Source of the DNA: CAZXCK01 sp964639225
GTDB lineage: Bacteria > Chloroflexota > Anaerolineae > Aggregatilineales > Phototrophicaceae
Direction of reading: 5' to 3'
Assembly: GCA_964639225.1 (NCBI GenBank)
Contig: CAZXCK010000018.1
Coordinates: 1-46,659 of the forward strand
DNA length: 46,659 bases
Below, piece by piece: positions 9,337 to 18,327 of this stretch. A model generated the notes under the pieces. It had not been told where the DNA came from. It did no database searches and was given only the letters and a program-made list of their open reading frames with translations. Position 1 is the first letter of the stretch, and each line of letters starts with the position of its first letter. A program made the translations under genes and the position numbers.

Positions 9337-10467
9337 ATGCACATCGCACTAAACGGCTGGTTCTGGGACCAGCCAGCGGTCGGCAGCGGCCAGTATCTGC
9401 GACGCCTGCTGCATCACATGCAGAAGATCGCGCCACAGGTTCAGTTTACGCTGGTGCTGCCACCCCACAATCACACACCGGACGACGTGCCGGAGAACGT
9501 CAATCTGCTGGTCACCGACGGCCCCGGCGGGCGCTGGGGCAAGGTCTGGTTCGAGCAGCGTATCTTCCCGCGTATGGTGCAGCAGTGCGGCGCGGATATC
9601 GCCCATGTGCCCTACTGGGGGCCGCCGCTGTCATCCCCGGCGAAGCTGGTCACATCCATCCTGGACGTGGCTCCGCTGGTCATGCCGGAATACCAGGCGG
9701 GCCTCACGGGAAGGCTATATACCGCGCTGGTGCGGGCCGCCGCCAGCGGATCGGCCCATGCCATCAGCATCAGCGACGCCGCCCGCGATGACATCATCGC
9801 CTACCTGAAGATGCCACCGGAGACCATCTCCACCACTTATTTAGGCGTGGACTCGGCTTATCATCCGCGCCTGGGTGCCGAGCGCGACGAGGCCGTGCGC
9901 CAGAAGTACAATCTGCCGGAGCGTTTCGTGCTCTATCTGGGCGGCTTCGACGCGCGCAAGCAGGTCAACCTGCTGCTGCACGCCTATACATATGTCATCC
10001 AGTCCGAAGGCGACGAGGTTCCGCTGGTGCTGACCGGCAAAGCGCCGCCCTGGGGCACGTCCGTTTTCCCCGATATCCCTCGCCTGGCCCGCGACCTGGA
10101 GATAGACGATTACATCCTGTGGCCCGGCTACATCGACGAGGAAGACAAGCCCTCGCTTTACCGGCTGGCGACTGTGTTTGTCTCGCCCAGCGCCTACGAA
10201 GGTTTCGGCCTGCCAGTCATCGAGGCGATGGCATCCGGCACGCCGGTCGTCGCCAACGAGATCGACGTTTATCAGGAAACGGTGGGCGATGGCGCTTTCC
10301 TGACGAATACGCCGCGCGCCATGGCGGGCGCTATCATCGCCCTGCTGCTGCAGGAACCCTTACGCCAGTCGATGATTAACCAGGGGCTGGCCCAGGCCAC
10401 ACGCTTCAACTGGCGCAAAACCGCCGAGGGCACGCTGGCCGTCTACGAACAGGTGATGAAGAAATGA
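9337..10467 (+). CDS. GT4-family glycosyltransferase
   Basis: 376 residues, two Rossmann domains (GT-B fold). The start M-H-I-A-L-N-G-W-F and the loop V-G-S-G-Q-Y-L-R-R-L-L resemble GT4 donors-acceptor sites; the C-terminal half has R-F-V-L-Y-L-G-G-F-D-A-R-K-Q-V-N, P-L-V-L-T-G-K and the nucleotide-sugar signature S-A-Y-E-G-F-G-L-P-V-I-E-A-M-A-S-G-T-P-V-V. The enzyme would move a sugar from an activated donor to a lipid or glycan at the inner face of the membrane. Its stop overlaps the next start by four bases (ATGA), so the two are translationally coupled. Donor and acceptor are not predictable from sequence. It resembles the gene at 45466. Confidence 0.9.
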   Translation: MHIALNGWFWDQPAVGSGQYLRRLLHHMQKIAPQVQFTLVLPPHNHTPDDVPENVNLLVTDGPGGRWGKVWFEQRIFPRMVQQCGADIAHVPYWGPPLSSPAKLVTSILDVAPLVMPEYQAGLTGRLYTALVRAAASGSAHAISISDAARDDIIAYLKMPPETISTTYLGVDSAYHPRLGAERDEAVRQKYNLPERFVLYLGGFDARKQVNLLLHAYTYVIQSEGDEVPLVLTGKAPPWGTSVFPDIPRLARDLEIDDYILWPGYIDEEDKPSLYRLATVFVSPSAYEGFGLPVIEAMASGTPVVANEIDVYQETVGDGAFLTNTPRAMAGAIIALLLQEPLRQSMINQGLAQATRFNWRKTAEGTLAVYEQVMKK

Positions 10468-11606
10468 GCCAACGTCCGCCGCTCCTCCCCGATGACCAGC
10501 CGCGCCGCCAGCGTCGCAGCGCTTTCGCTATGCTGGCCGCGACCGCCGCGCTGCTGTCGGTGACGCTCATCGGCGGGGTGGTGACGCTCGTCTACCGGCC
10601 CGATGCCGTCGGGCTGGCCGCCCGCGATGATGCCAGCGCGACCGCTGCCGTGCTCGGCGCTACCCGTGAGGTGCTGGAAACCCAGGCCGGCGGGCTGGCG
10701 CTCACGCTCGATGCCAACGAGGCGCAGGCGGTCGCCAACGCCAGCACCGCCCAGGCCATCGAGAGCCAGCAGGCGCAGCTCGCCGCCGAGGGCACGCAGG
10801 CCGCGCTGGACGCCGAAGCCACCCAGACGCGCATCGCCGCCAACAACGCCCAGCAGGCGACCAACGCCGCCCTGGCCTTCGAAGGCACCCGCGTCGCCTT
10901 CGACCGCATGGCGACCCAGGTCGAAATCGAATACCAGGGCACCCAGGCCGCCCTCAACCGCGAGGCGACGACTGTCGCGCTGGGTTTCGCTACGCTGGCC
11001 CCCAGCGGCCAGGACATCCTCTCGCAGACGCCGCCGCCCACACTGACGGCGATTCCGCTGTTCACCGACGGCAGCGCCGCCACCCTCAGCGGGGCCGTGT
11101 GGGATTACCAGCAGGTCGATGACTGGCTGCTCAACCCCGATGGGCGGCTGGTGGCACGTCGCAGCGGCGCCTGGCTGCTGACCCGCGATTCGTTCCAGGA
11201 TTACGCGCTGACCGTTCACCTGCGCCCGGTAACCGGCCCCGGCCTGGCCGCCGATTATTACGTGCTGCTCGGCATCCCGGCAGATGGTCCAGGCCTGGCG
11301 CTGCGCCTGTCTTACGACGGCGAACGCCTGACGGCGGCGGCTCTGGTGCGGGTAACGCGAGCGCAGGTGCTCAACGTGGTGGATATGTTCGCCGGGCAGT
11401 TGAGCGTAATCGAAGCGACTCCGGTGGACGCCCCGCCCGTCGAGCGGCTCGACGTGCGTGCCGACCGGCGCGGCAGCCGGCTGACGGTGGTCGTCAACGA
11501 GCAGATGCTGTTCGACACCAGCCTGGACAGTGCAACGCCCAACGGTGCGCTGGGCCTGCAAATCCCCGTCGGCACGCAGATCGAACACGTCGCGCTGCTC
11601 CCTTGA
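10464..11606 (+). CDS. Membrane-anchored coiled-coil protein with C-terminal concanavalin-like domain
   Basis: 380 residues. Residues 1-22 are polar and cytoplasmic (R-R-Q-R-R), residues 23-44 form one transmembrane helix (A-M-L-A-A-T-A-A-L-L-S-V-T-L-I-G-G-V-V-T-L), then about 130 Ala/Gln/Glu/Thr-rich residues with heptad character and recurring T-Q-A-A-L-D/N units predict a long extracellular coiled coil. After a Pro-rich hinge (Q-T-P-P-P-T-L-T-A) the C-terminal 180 residues are strand-rich (W-L-L-T-R-D-S-F-Q-D-Y-A-L-T-V-H-L) in the style of LamG/DUF1080 domains, which bind glycans. Coupling with the GT4 gene suggests a cell-surface glycan role, by inference only. Confidence 0.65.
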   Translation: MSQRPPLLPDDQPRRQRRSAFAMLAATAALLSVTLIGGVVTLVYRPDAVGLAARDDASATAAVLGATREVLETQAGGLALTLDANEAQAVANASTAQAIESQQAQLAAEGTQAALDAEATQTRIAANNAQQATNAALAFEGTRVAFDRMATQVEIEYQGTQAALNREATTVALGFATLAPSGQDILSQTPPPTLTAIPLFTDGSAATLSGAVWDYQQVDDWLLNPDGRLVARRSGAWLLTRDSFQDYALTVHLRPVTGPGLAADYYVLLGIPADGPGLALRLSYDGERLTAAALVRVTRAQVLNVVDMFAGQLSVIEATPVDAPPVERLDVRADRRGSRLTVVVNEQMLFDTSLDSATPNGALGLQIPVGTQIEHVALLP

Positions 11607-11703
11607 CAAACTGGCATGGCTTCATCCCAACTGGTGCGGAATCCTATTTTCGTAAATTCTTCTATCTTTAACTTAGGGGTAATAAAAAGAATAACACAAA
11701 GCG

Positions 11704-11712
11704 TGATACACT
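11704..11712 (+). promoter_or_regulatory. Possible extended -10 before the GTPase gene
   Basis: TGA-TACACT lies 80 bases before the GTPase ATG in an AT-rich 185-base intergenic region. No clear -35. Confidence 0.3.
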
Positions 11713-11791
11713 GAATTCAAGGAACAAGGTAATAACGCATCAACTTTAGCGTATGCCTGTATTGTAATCATTCTACAGGGAGAAAACGGCG

Positions 11792-12292
11792 ATGGTGACA
11801 GGATTAGAGCCGCGTGTCATCGAGATGATGGTGGTGGGCCTGCCAGGGTCTGGCAAGTCCAGTTTTGTACGGACGATCGGCCATCGTTTTAAGACATCCA
11901 AAGGCTGGATCAGCGGGCATCTGAGCCTGGACCACAACACCGAGATTCGACTGGTGGAGCCGCCCCAGCCCAGCAGCTTTGAGTATGTTTGGCTGCGTAA
12001 GGTCATCGACCAGGCCGAAGTGGACGGCTTCCTGGTGATGTGCGACAGCACACGCCCGGAACAGTTCATGGAAGTCGTTTATCTGCTGCACACCATCTGC
12101 GCTTACCACCCGAACACACCCTGTATTCTGATCGCCAACAAGCAGGACCAGCCAAACGCCTGGACGACGCAGCAGCTCCGCGTGCGCCTGGGCATCGGCG
12201 GCGAGATTCAGATTCTGCCGTGCGTCGCCAACGATCCCGAAACCGCCGAGATGGTCGTCACCGAACTGCTGAAGCAAATCGTTCAGCAGTGA
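11792..12292 (+). CDS. Small Ras/Arf-like GTPase (MglA-type superfamily)
   Basis: 166 residues, a single G domain. Walker A is G-L-P-G-S-G-K-S-S at residues 16-24 and the base-specificity loop is I-A-N-K-Q-D-Q (N-K-x-D type) near residue 113. A G3 D-x-x-G is not evident: the place is taken by I-R-L-V-E-P-P-Q-P, as in some atypical bacterial GTPases. No membrane segment. Bacterial small GTPases of this group act as switches in polarity or motility (MglA) or in stress systems, usually with a roadblock/LC7 partner. None is adjacent here, so partner and process are unknown. AGGGAG lies nine bases before the ATG. Confidence 0.8.
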   Translation: MVTGLEPRVIEMMVVGLPGSGKSSFVRTIGHRFKTSKGWISGHLSLDHNTEIRLVEPPQPSSFEYVWLRKVIDQAEVDGFLVMCDSTRPEQFMEVVYLLHTICAYHPNTPCILIANKQDQPNAWTTQQLRVRLGIGGEIQILPCVANDPETAEMVVTELLKQIVQQ

Positions 12293-12410
12293 GCCTCCCG
12301 CCCGGCCCCATCTGCTGCCGCCCCAACCCTTGAGAAACCGGTACTTGCATCGCCTTCTGGCTTAACTTACACTTAATTAACGGTCCCAGATTAAGCCAGG
12401 GAGAGCGTTA

Positions 12411-13175
12411 ATGCCCGTTACAATGGTTGTGCTGCCAACCTACAATGAGGCTGAAAACCTGCCGCTGATCATCCAGGCGTTGTTTGAGCTGCCCGTTGAT
12501 GGCTTGCAGGTGCTGGTCGTCGATGACTCCTCGCCCGACGGCACGGGCGAACTGGCCGAAAAGCTGGCGCTGGAACATCCGGGGCGCATCCAGGTGCTGC
12601 ACCGTGCCGAGAAAGCCGGGCTGGGGCCAGCCTACATCGCCGGTTTCAAGCGAGCCATCAACAGCGGCGCGGATTACATTCTGCAAATGGACGCCGATTT
12701 TTCCCACCAGCCGCATTACATCCCGCAGATGATCGACACGCTGGAACAAGGGGCCGATATGGTGCTGGGGTCACGCTTTGTGCGCGGCGGCAGCGTCGAT
12801 CAGTCGTGGGGCTTTTATCGCAAGCTGTTAAGCTGGTGGGCCAACCGGCTGTATGTGCCTACTATTCTGCACATTCCGATCTACGACGCGACCGGCGGCT
12901 ATCGATTGTGGCGGCGCGAGACGCTCTTCGGCCTGGACCTGGACCGCGTGCGCAGCAACGGTTACGTTTTCCAGGTGGAGATGGCCTACGTCGCCGTGCG
13001 CCTGGGCTACAAAGTCGTCGAGATTCCCATCCACTTCCCGGACCGGCAGCGCGGCGAATCGAAGATGCACGCCCGCATCGCGCTGGAAGCGGCCATGCGC
13101 GTATGGTCCATCCGCAGCCGGCACCATAATCTGAATCCGCTGATGCGGCGGCAGGAACCCTATCCGGTTTCGTGA
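12411..13175 (+). CDS. GT2 polyprenol-phosphate mannosyltransferase (DPM1-like)
   Basis: 254 residues. The GT-A core is plain: V-L-P-T-Y-N-E-A-E-N-L at the start, V-V-D-D-S-S-P-D-G-T, the metal-binding Q-M-D-A-D-F-S-H motif (D-A-D), V-L-G-S-R-F-V-R-G-G and the family-specific F-P-D-R-Q-R-G-E-S-K-M. The DPM1 class transfers mannose (or another hexose) from its GDP/UDP form to polyprenyl phosphate at the cytoplasmic face, supplying donors for extracytoplasmic glycosylation or lipoglycans. No C-terminal transmembrane domain, as in single-domain DPM1. AGGGAG lies eight bases before the ATG. Terminated by the hairpin at 13219. Confidence 0.9.
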   Translation: MPVTMVVLPTYNEAENLPLIIQALFELPVDGLQVLVVDDSSPDGTGELAEKLALEHPGRIQVLHRAEKAGLGPAYIAGFKRAINSGADYILQMDADFSHQPHYIPQMIDTLEQGADMVLGSRFVRGGSVDQSWGFYRKLLSWWANRLYVPTILHIPIYDATGGYRLWRRETLFGLDLDRVRSNGYVFQVEMAYVAVRLGYKVVEIPIHFPDRQRGESKMHARIALEAAMRVWSIRSRHHNLNPLMRRQEPYPVS

Positions 13176-13218
13176 GTCCGTCTTTGTGAAGCCTTAAGCC
13201 TTTTAACGAGAATGTGCG

Positions 13219-13243
13219 CGGTCCGGTTCGCCGGGCCGTTTTT
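13219..13243 (+). terminator. Rho-independent terminator with TTCG loop
   Basis: 8-bp stem 13219-13226 with 13231-13238 (one G-T pair), TTCG tetraloop, then TTTTT. Confidence 0.85.
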
Positions 13244-13274
13244 GCTGCGGGGTCCGCGCTGGCTGGATCGCCAA

Positions 13275-13301
13275 ACGCAAAGGGCGGCCCGTAGGCCGCC
13301 C
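13275..13301 (-). terminator. Terminator of the pilin gene
   Basis: 8-bp GC hairpin 13282-13289 with 13294-13301, followed on the minus strand by a short TTTGCG run; 29 bases after the pilin stop. Confidence 0.6.
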
Positions 13302-13329
13302 CAGCTTTGGAGATGAGAAAAGCTGCTGA

Positions 13330-13476
13330 CTAGAAATTGGTCATAATGTTGGAGAAGATGTTACCGATGGCCGGGCCAAGGAAGGTCAGAATGACGATCA
13401 CGACAACGGCTACCAGCACCAGGATCAGCGCGTACTCAACGAGGCCCTGGCCTTCTTCCTGCGGTCTGTACAACAT
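13330..13476 (-). CDS. Flp/Fap-type (type IVb) pilin, 48 residues
   Basis: A short gene missed by length cut-offs. The product begins M-L-Y-R-P-Q-E-E-G-Q-G-L-V-E-Y-A-L and continues with an unbroken hydrophobic helix (I-L-V-L-V-A-V-V-V-I-V-I-L). A charged leader, the G-Q-G-L-V-E-Y-A box with Glu five after the presumed cleavage site, and an N-terminal hydrophobic helix are the hallmarks of Flp pilins cut by a TadV/CpaA-type prepilin peptidase and assembled by the Tad machine. AGGAGAG lies eight bases upstream of the ATG and a near-consensus promoter precedes it. No tad, cpa or peptidase gene is nearby, so it is an orphan pilin gene. Strong ribosome site, promoter and terminator suggest high expression. 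Confidence 0.9.
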   Translation of the reverse strand: MLYRPQEEGQGLVEYALILVLVAVVVIVILTFLGPAIGNIFSNIMTNF

Positions 13477-13532
13477 GATGATCTCTCCTCGAATGACTTT
13501 CGATTATATGCTACCTGATGTAGCTTGATTTC

Positions 13533-13562
13533 ATAGTAGCATGGCTTTTGCATTAATGTCAA
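13533..13562 (-). promoter_or_regulatory. Strong pilin promoter
   Basis: Minus strand: TTGACA (13557-13562), 18-base spacer ending TGC, TACTAT (13533-13538). A second TATAAT occurs at 13503-13508. Leader about 50 bases. Confidence 0.7.
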
Positions 13563-13647
13563 AGGGTTGGTGCTTAATTCTTCAATATTTAACGTCTTGT
13601 GTTTGCAAGCCTATTAAATCATATAACCTTTGAGGCTAAGGCCGGTG

Positions 13648-14100
13648 CTATTGGCCCGCGTTGAGATCGGTGCTGGGGGGAATGGCCTGGAGCTGCCCGG
13701 CCAGGCGCGCCAGGGACTGCTGCACCGGCTGGTTTTGCAGCGCATCTGCCGCTTGCAGGCTGGCGATGTAGAACTGGTCGTTCATGTTGCTGGCGTAGAT
13801 AGCGGTAATGCTGTGCTCGGTCAGGTCGCGCAGCAGGTACGGGTATTCCTCGCGGGCGTGGTAGGCAATGGCGTCCAGAATCACCTGCATGGACATCTCG
13901 CGGCCATCCGCTTTAACAACGATCTGCTGGCGGGCGACGCGGTCCAGGCCGTGCCGGTCGGCGGCCTGGTAGGTGGCTTCCACCTGAGCCTGAAGCGCGT
14001 CCAGCCAGCGACGCAGCGGCTCGTAGGGTCTGGGCGGGGGCGATTCGCCGCGCAGGGTGAGCTTAGCGGCCAGGAAAAAGGCACGGATGTAACGCAGCAT
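13648..14100 (-). CDS. Conserved-looking hypothetical protein, helical
   Basis: 150 residues from the ATG at 14100; a TTG at 14133 would add 11 residues and neither start has a clear ribosome site. The N-terminus (M-L-R-Y-I-R-A-F-F-L-A-A-K-L-T-L-R-G) is a short amphipathic or membrane-touching helix. A Pro-rich turn follows (E-S-P-P-P-R-P-Y-E-P), then mostly helix with A-I-A-Y-H-A-R-E-E-Y-P-Y-L-L-R-D. No recognised domain. It shares the strand with the pilin gene 170 bases downstream, but a promoter lies between. Function unknown. Confidence 0.5.
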   Translation of the reverse strand: MLRYIRAFFLAAKLTLRGESPPPRPYEPLRRWLDALQAQVEATYQAADRHGLDRVARQQIVVKADGREMSMQVILDAIAYHAREEYPYLLRDLTEHSITAIYASNMNDQFYIASLQAADALQNQPVQQSLARLAGQLQAIPPSTDLNAGQ

Positions 14101-14163
14101 AACGCGCAAAAACCTTCGGCTTGTTGGCAACAATCAGCGGCAGCGCCGCGCCTTCGATTGTAA

Positions 14164-14709
14164 CGCAGGCGATCTCCGCTTGCATGAGGGGATCATCAGG
14201 ATTGCAGGGCGATGGCCAAGCCCTGCGTGTGAAATTGGGTGGTTCCCAGGATTATAATTTTGTTATATGATGGAAAGGTATGGTTGGTTTTTCGGGCGAG
14301 TATTTGCCGGTCGCAGGCGTAAATGTGGCGCTTGAATCAAGCAATCACTTTCAAATATTTACGAAGTTTGACACTTTTCAACACTTTCTTACGGTTCCAC
14401 TTATTTACTACTAATCAAAAAAGCACCTTGTGTCATGCTAAAATGAAATCGTTTTAATCGACGTTTAAGTGATTTTTATCACAGCGATATTCTGGCCGTT
14501 TCAAACGTTCGATTGCTTCGCTGCGTACATCGCGCAAAACTCCACAACACCTATCCAGTCAGGAGGTGACCGACCCCACTCACCAGGTAGCACTCGCCAG
14601 CAATGTATACGCATTGACTGCACCCATCATGGTTGCAACGGCGTCACAGACCGGGGCCGGCGCCGGAACTTCCCCGGTCGATCAGCAAATTGTTTGACGA
14701 CCTTAACAA
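14164..14709 (+). other. Long AT-rich leader region of the sigma-factor gene
   Basis: 546 bases without an assured gene. It holds an extended -10 (14436-14444), a near-perfect Shine-Dalgarno sequence AGGAGGTGACC (14561-14571) and a 43-codon open frame beginning at the GTG inside that sequence (14566) and ending in TGA at 14695-14697. That frame is in register with the sigma gene 12-30 bases further on. A leader peptide is possible but the ribosome site overlaps its start codon, which is not normal spacing. Confidence 0.5.
14436..14444 (+). promoter_or_regulatory. Extended -10 of the sigma-factor promoter
   Basis: TGC-TAAAAT; leader would be about 275 bases. A TTGACA at 14368-14373 is too far away to pair with it. 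Confidence 0.45.
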
Positions 14710-14727
14710 ATGCAGGCAGAGGTAAAC

Positions 14728-15903
<1,176 letters not shown>

Positions 15904-15923
15904 ATCAGTTTTTTACGGTATTG

Positions 15924-15949
15924 AAGGCGGCCTGCGGGTCGCCTTTTTT
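15924..15949 (+). terminator. Rho-independent terminator of the sigma-factor gene
   Basis: 9-bp stem (15924-15932 with 15937-15945, one G-T pair) running into six T residues. Confidence 0.85.
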
Positions 15950-16020
15950 GTTTTTGCCTGAATCATCGATTGCCCTGGCTGAATCGCCGTTCGATATTTC
16001 AATCCGGGTGGAGTATGCGT

Positions 16021-16026
16021 TACAAT
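16021..16026 (+). promoter_or_regulatory. Possible -10 of the hydrolase promoter
   Basis: TACAAT 44 bases before the hydrolase ATG, with a poor TTTCAA -35 18 bases upstream. Confidence 0.3.
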
Positions 16027-16069
16027 CAGTGCGCTGAGGTTCGGTCATTTAAACACAGGAACGCTGCTC

Positions 16070-16855
16070 ATGCCCCAGATTGACACCCCGCGCGGTGCGC
16101 TGTATTTCGCGGATCATCGCCAGTCCGAAAGTACACGCTTCCCAGTCGTTTTTATTCATGGCGCGGGCGGTTCTCGGCTGGACTGGCCGGCTCAGCTCCG
16201 GCGTCTGCCAGAAGCCAACGCCATCGTCCTGGACCTGCCCGGACATGGCAAAAGTCCGGGGCCGGGACGCACCACCATCGAAGAATATGCCAACGACGTG
16301 ATCGCCCTCATGAATACGCTGCACATCCCGCGCGCGGTGCTGGCCGGTCACAGCATGGGCGGCGCCATCGCCCAGAAGGTGACGCTCACCCAGCCGGCAG
16401 CCGTCGCCGGTCTCATCCTGATCGCTACCGGGGCTAAGCTGGGCGTGCATCCGCGTATCCTGGAAGGTATTCTCGACGACCCGGAGGGAGTCGCCGACCT
16501 GCTCATGGAGTGGATGTGGGCCGAAGGCACGCCGGACGCCGTCAAAGAACAGAGCCGCCAGCAACTGCTGGCCACGCCCCGGGAAGTCGTTCACGGCGAT
16601 TACCTGGCCTGTAATAATTTCGACTGCCGGGCGCGGCTGCCTGCCCTCTACACCAACACGCTGATCGTGGCCGGTACAGCAGACATGATGACGCCCCTCA
16701 GGTACAGCGAGTTTCTACACGAGCATCTGCGGCAGTCCGAACTGGTTACGATTGAAAATGGCGGTCATATGCTGGCGCTGGAACAGCCCGACCGCGTCGC
16801 GCAGGCTGTCCGCGACTGGCTCGATGACCTGGCGAACTTCATGGGACACGCCTAA
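16070..16855 (+). CDS. Alpha/beta-hydrolase
   Basis: 261 residues with the complete fold signature: oxyanion strand V-F-I-H-G-A-G-G-S, L-D-L-P-G-H-G-K-S, nucleophile elbow L-A-G-H-S-M-G-G (Ser), acid in I-V-A-G-T-A-D-M-M-T-P (Asp) and catalytic His in I-E-N-G-G-H-M-L. This is the esterase/lipase/C-C hydrolase superfamily; the substrate cannot be told from motifs. No signal peptide. Its TAA shares one base with the ATG of the next gene, so the two form a coupled pair. Confidence 0.9.
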   Translation: MPQIDTPRGALYFADHRQSESTRFPVVFIHGAGGSRLDWPAQLRRLPEANAIVLDLPGHGKSPGPGRTTIEEYANDVIALMNTLHIPRAVLAGHSMGGAIAQKVTLTQPAAVAGLILIATGAKLGVHPRILEGILDDPEGVADLLMEWMWAEGTPDAVKEQSRQQLLATPREVVHGDYLACNNFDCRARLPALYTNTLIVAGTADMMTPLRYSEFLHEHLRQSELVTIENGGHMLALEQPDRVAQAVRDWLDDLANFMGHA

Positions 16856-17328
16856 TGCACAGACTCGAACTGCTGCGCAGCCTGTGGGGGGCCGCCGCCA
16901 CCGTGCGCGATATCACCCAGCATACACGCAGCTATTACTTTGCCGCCCAGCCGTCCGTTACGTTTTACCTGCACACGCATTACGCCCCGGTGCAGATCAC
17001 GCGCTGGTCGCGCCCGGTGATCGAGGTGCGCGCCACGCTCCAGGCACCGTTTGGCTGGCGTGTGGCCAGCGAGCAGGACGACGCCGGGGTGTATTTCGTG
17101 GCGCGGCGGCGCACGCTGGTCGGCGAGCTGTCCGCCGGGCGCTTTGATGCGTTCGTGCCGCACGAGACATATCTCATCCTCAATGTAGAGGGCGCTCCGC
17201 TGACGCTAACCAATCAGGGGGATGTGCTGCATGTGCCCCCGCCCGGTGGCGAGACGCTGCCCGCGCCGCCCATCCCCCAACTGCCCGCCGGGGACGATCC
17301 AGCCGGGGATGACGCGCCGCCGGAGTGA
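16855..17328 (+). CDS. Small hypothetical protein with Pro/Asp-rich tail
   Basis: 157 residues, coupled to the hydrolase (TAATG overlap). Residues 35-125 alternate short beta strands (V-T-F-Y-L-H-T, V-Q-I-T-R-W, I-E-V-R-A-T-L, G-V-Y-F-V-A-R-R-R, T-Y-L-I-L-N-V-E-G) in a way that recalls the DUF4097 beta-helix/adhesin-like domains, though this is only resemblance. The C-terminus is low complexity, rich in Pro, Gly and Asp. No signal peptide or membrane segment. Function unknown; cooperation with the hydrolase is inferred from coupling only. Confidence 0.65.
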   Translation: MHRLELLRSLWGAAATVRDITQHTRSYYFAAQPSVTFYLHTHYAPVQITRWSRPVIEVRATLQAPFGWRVASEQDDAGVYFVARRRTLVGELSAGRFDAFVPHETYLILNVEGAPLTLTNQGDVLHVPPPGGETLPAPPIPQLPAGDDPAGDDAPPE

Positions 17329-17388
17329 TTCGGGTCCCGGCCAATTTCGCTGATTGCCATCGACTTTAACAGTGCTCTAACAACTCTC

Positions 17389-17397
17389 TGCTATGCT
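17389..17397 (+). promoter_or_regulatory. Extended -10 before the sulfurtransferase
   Basis: TGC-TATGCT, 48 bases before the ATG at 17445; no matching -35. Confidence 0.4.
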
Positions 17398-17444
17398 TGG
17401 GCCGCCAATGAACCTGTCAACACACAGTCGAGGAGCAATCGACC

Positions 17445-18314
17445 ATGACCGACATTCAGGATCGGGGCTACGCCCAGCCCGACATGCTGGTATCCACCGA
17501 ATGGGTGGCGCACAATCTGGATAATCCCAATATCCGCATAATCGAATCCAACGAGGACCCGCTGCTGTACGTCTCCGGGCACATTCCGGGCGCGGTCCAG
17601 GTGGACTGGACCGACGATCTCAACGACCCCATCATGCGCGACTATCTGGACCGGGCCGGTTTTGAAGCCCTCATGTCGCGCATCGGCGTCACCAACGAGA
17701 TGACGCTGGTCTTTTACGGCGACAAGAATAACTGGTGGGCGACTTATGCCCTGTGGGTGTTCCAGTTGTTCGGCCATACCAACGTGAAGATTATGGACGG
17801 TGGCCGCCTGAAGTGGGAGAAAGAGGAGCGTCCGCTGACCCGCGAGGTGCCGCACTATCCGCCCACCCGCTACACCGCGCCCGAACGCGACGACAGCGCC
17901 ATCCGCGCTTTCCGCGATCAGGTGCTGGCCCACCAGCAGGCGGGTGGCGCGCTGGTCGATGTGCGCAGCCCGCAGGAGTTCAGCGGCGAGCTGCTGCATA
18001 TGCCCAGCTACCCGCAGGAAGGCTCGCTGCGCGGTGGTCACATCCCTGGCGCGCGTAACGTCCCCTGGGGCCGGGCCGCCCGCGAGGATGGCACCTTCAA
18101 GAGCGCCGACGAACTGCGCGCCATCTACGAGCAGGAGCAGGGCCTCAAACCCGGCGACGACGTCATCACCTACTGCCGCATCGGCGAGCGCAGCAGTCAC
18201 ACCTGGTTTGTGCTGCGCTATCTGCTGGGCTACGAGAAGGTCCGCAACTATGACGGCAGCTGGACCGAGTGGGGCAACGCCGTGCGCCTGCCCATCGAGC
18301 GCGACACACAGTAA
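17445..18314 (+). CDS. sseA: Two-domain thiosulfate/3-mercaptopyruvate sulfurtransferase
   Basis: 289 residues with tandem rhodanese domains. The N-terminal domain (about 15-130) is inactive: it keeps S-G-H-I-P-G-A-V but has no Cys loop. The C-terminal domain (about 150-285) has L-V-D-V-R-S-P-Q-E-F, G-H-I-P-G-A-R-N-V-P-W and the active-site loop Y-C-R-I-G-E-R-S with Cys244. The enzyme carries sulfane sulfur as a persulfide from thiosulfate or mercaptopyruvate to a thiophilic acceptor in the cytoplasm. GAGGAG lies nine bases before the ATG. A SufE-like gene follows after 13 bases, so sulfur delivery to Fe-S assembly is a reasonable inference. Confidence 0.92.
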   Translation: MTDIQDRGYAQPDMLVSTEWVAHNLDNPNIRIIESNEDPLLYVSGHIPGAVQVDWTDDLNDPIMRDYLDRAGFEALMSRIGVTNEMTLVFYGDKNNWWATYALWVFQLFGHTNVKIMDGGRLKWEKEERPLTREVPHYPPTRYTAPERDDSAIRAFRDQVLAHQQAGGALVDVRSPQEFSGELLHMPSYPQEGSLRGGHIPGARNVPWGRAAREDGTFKSADELRAIYEQEQGLKPGDDVITYCRIGERSSHTWFVLRYLLGYEKVRNYDGSWTEWGNAVRLPIERDTQ

Positions 18315-18327
18315 GCGAGGCTGACCG

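Noticed and set aside
10443..11609. Long minus-strand frame opposite the coiled-coil protein
   Set aside because: Antisense shadow produced by GC-rich codons and Ala/Gln repeats; no domain and no start signals.
12345..12374. Promoter for the GT2 gene (TTGCAT, 18 bases, TACACT)
   Set aside because: Both hexamers match poorly; the region may simply be AT-rich.
14368..14373. TTGACA as -35 for the sigma gene
   Set aside because: No -10 at 16-18 bases downstream; the nearest good -10 is more than 60 bases away.
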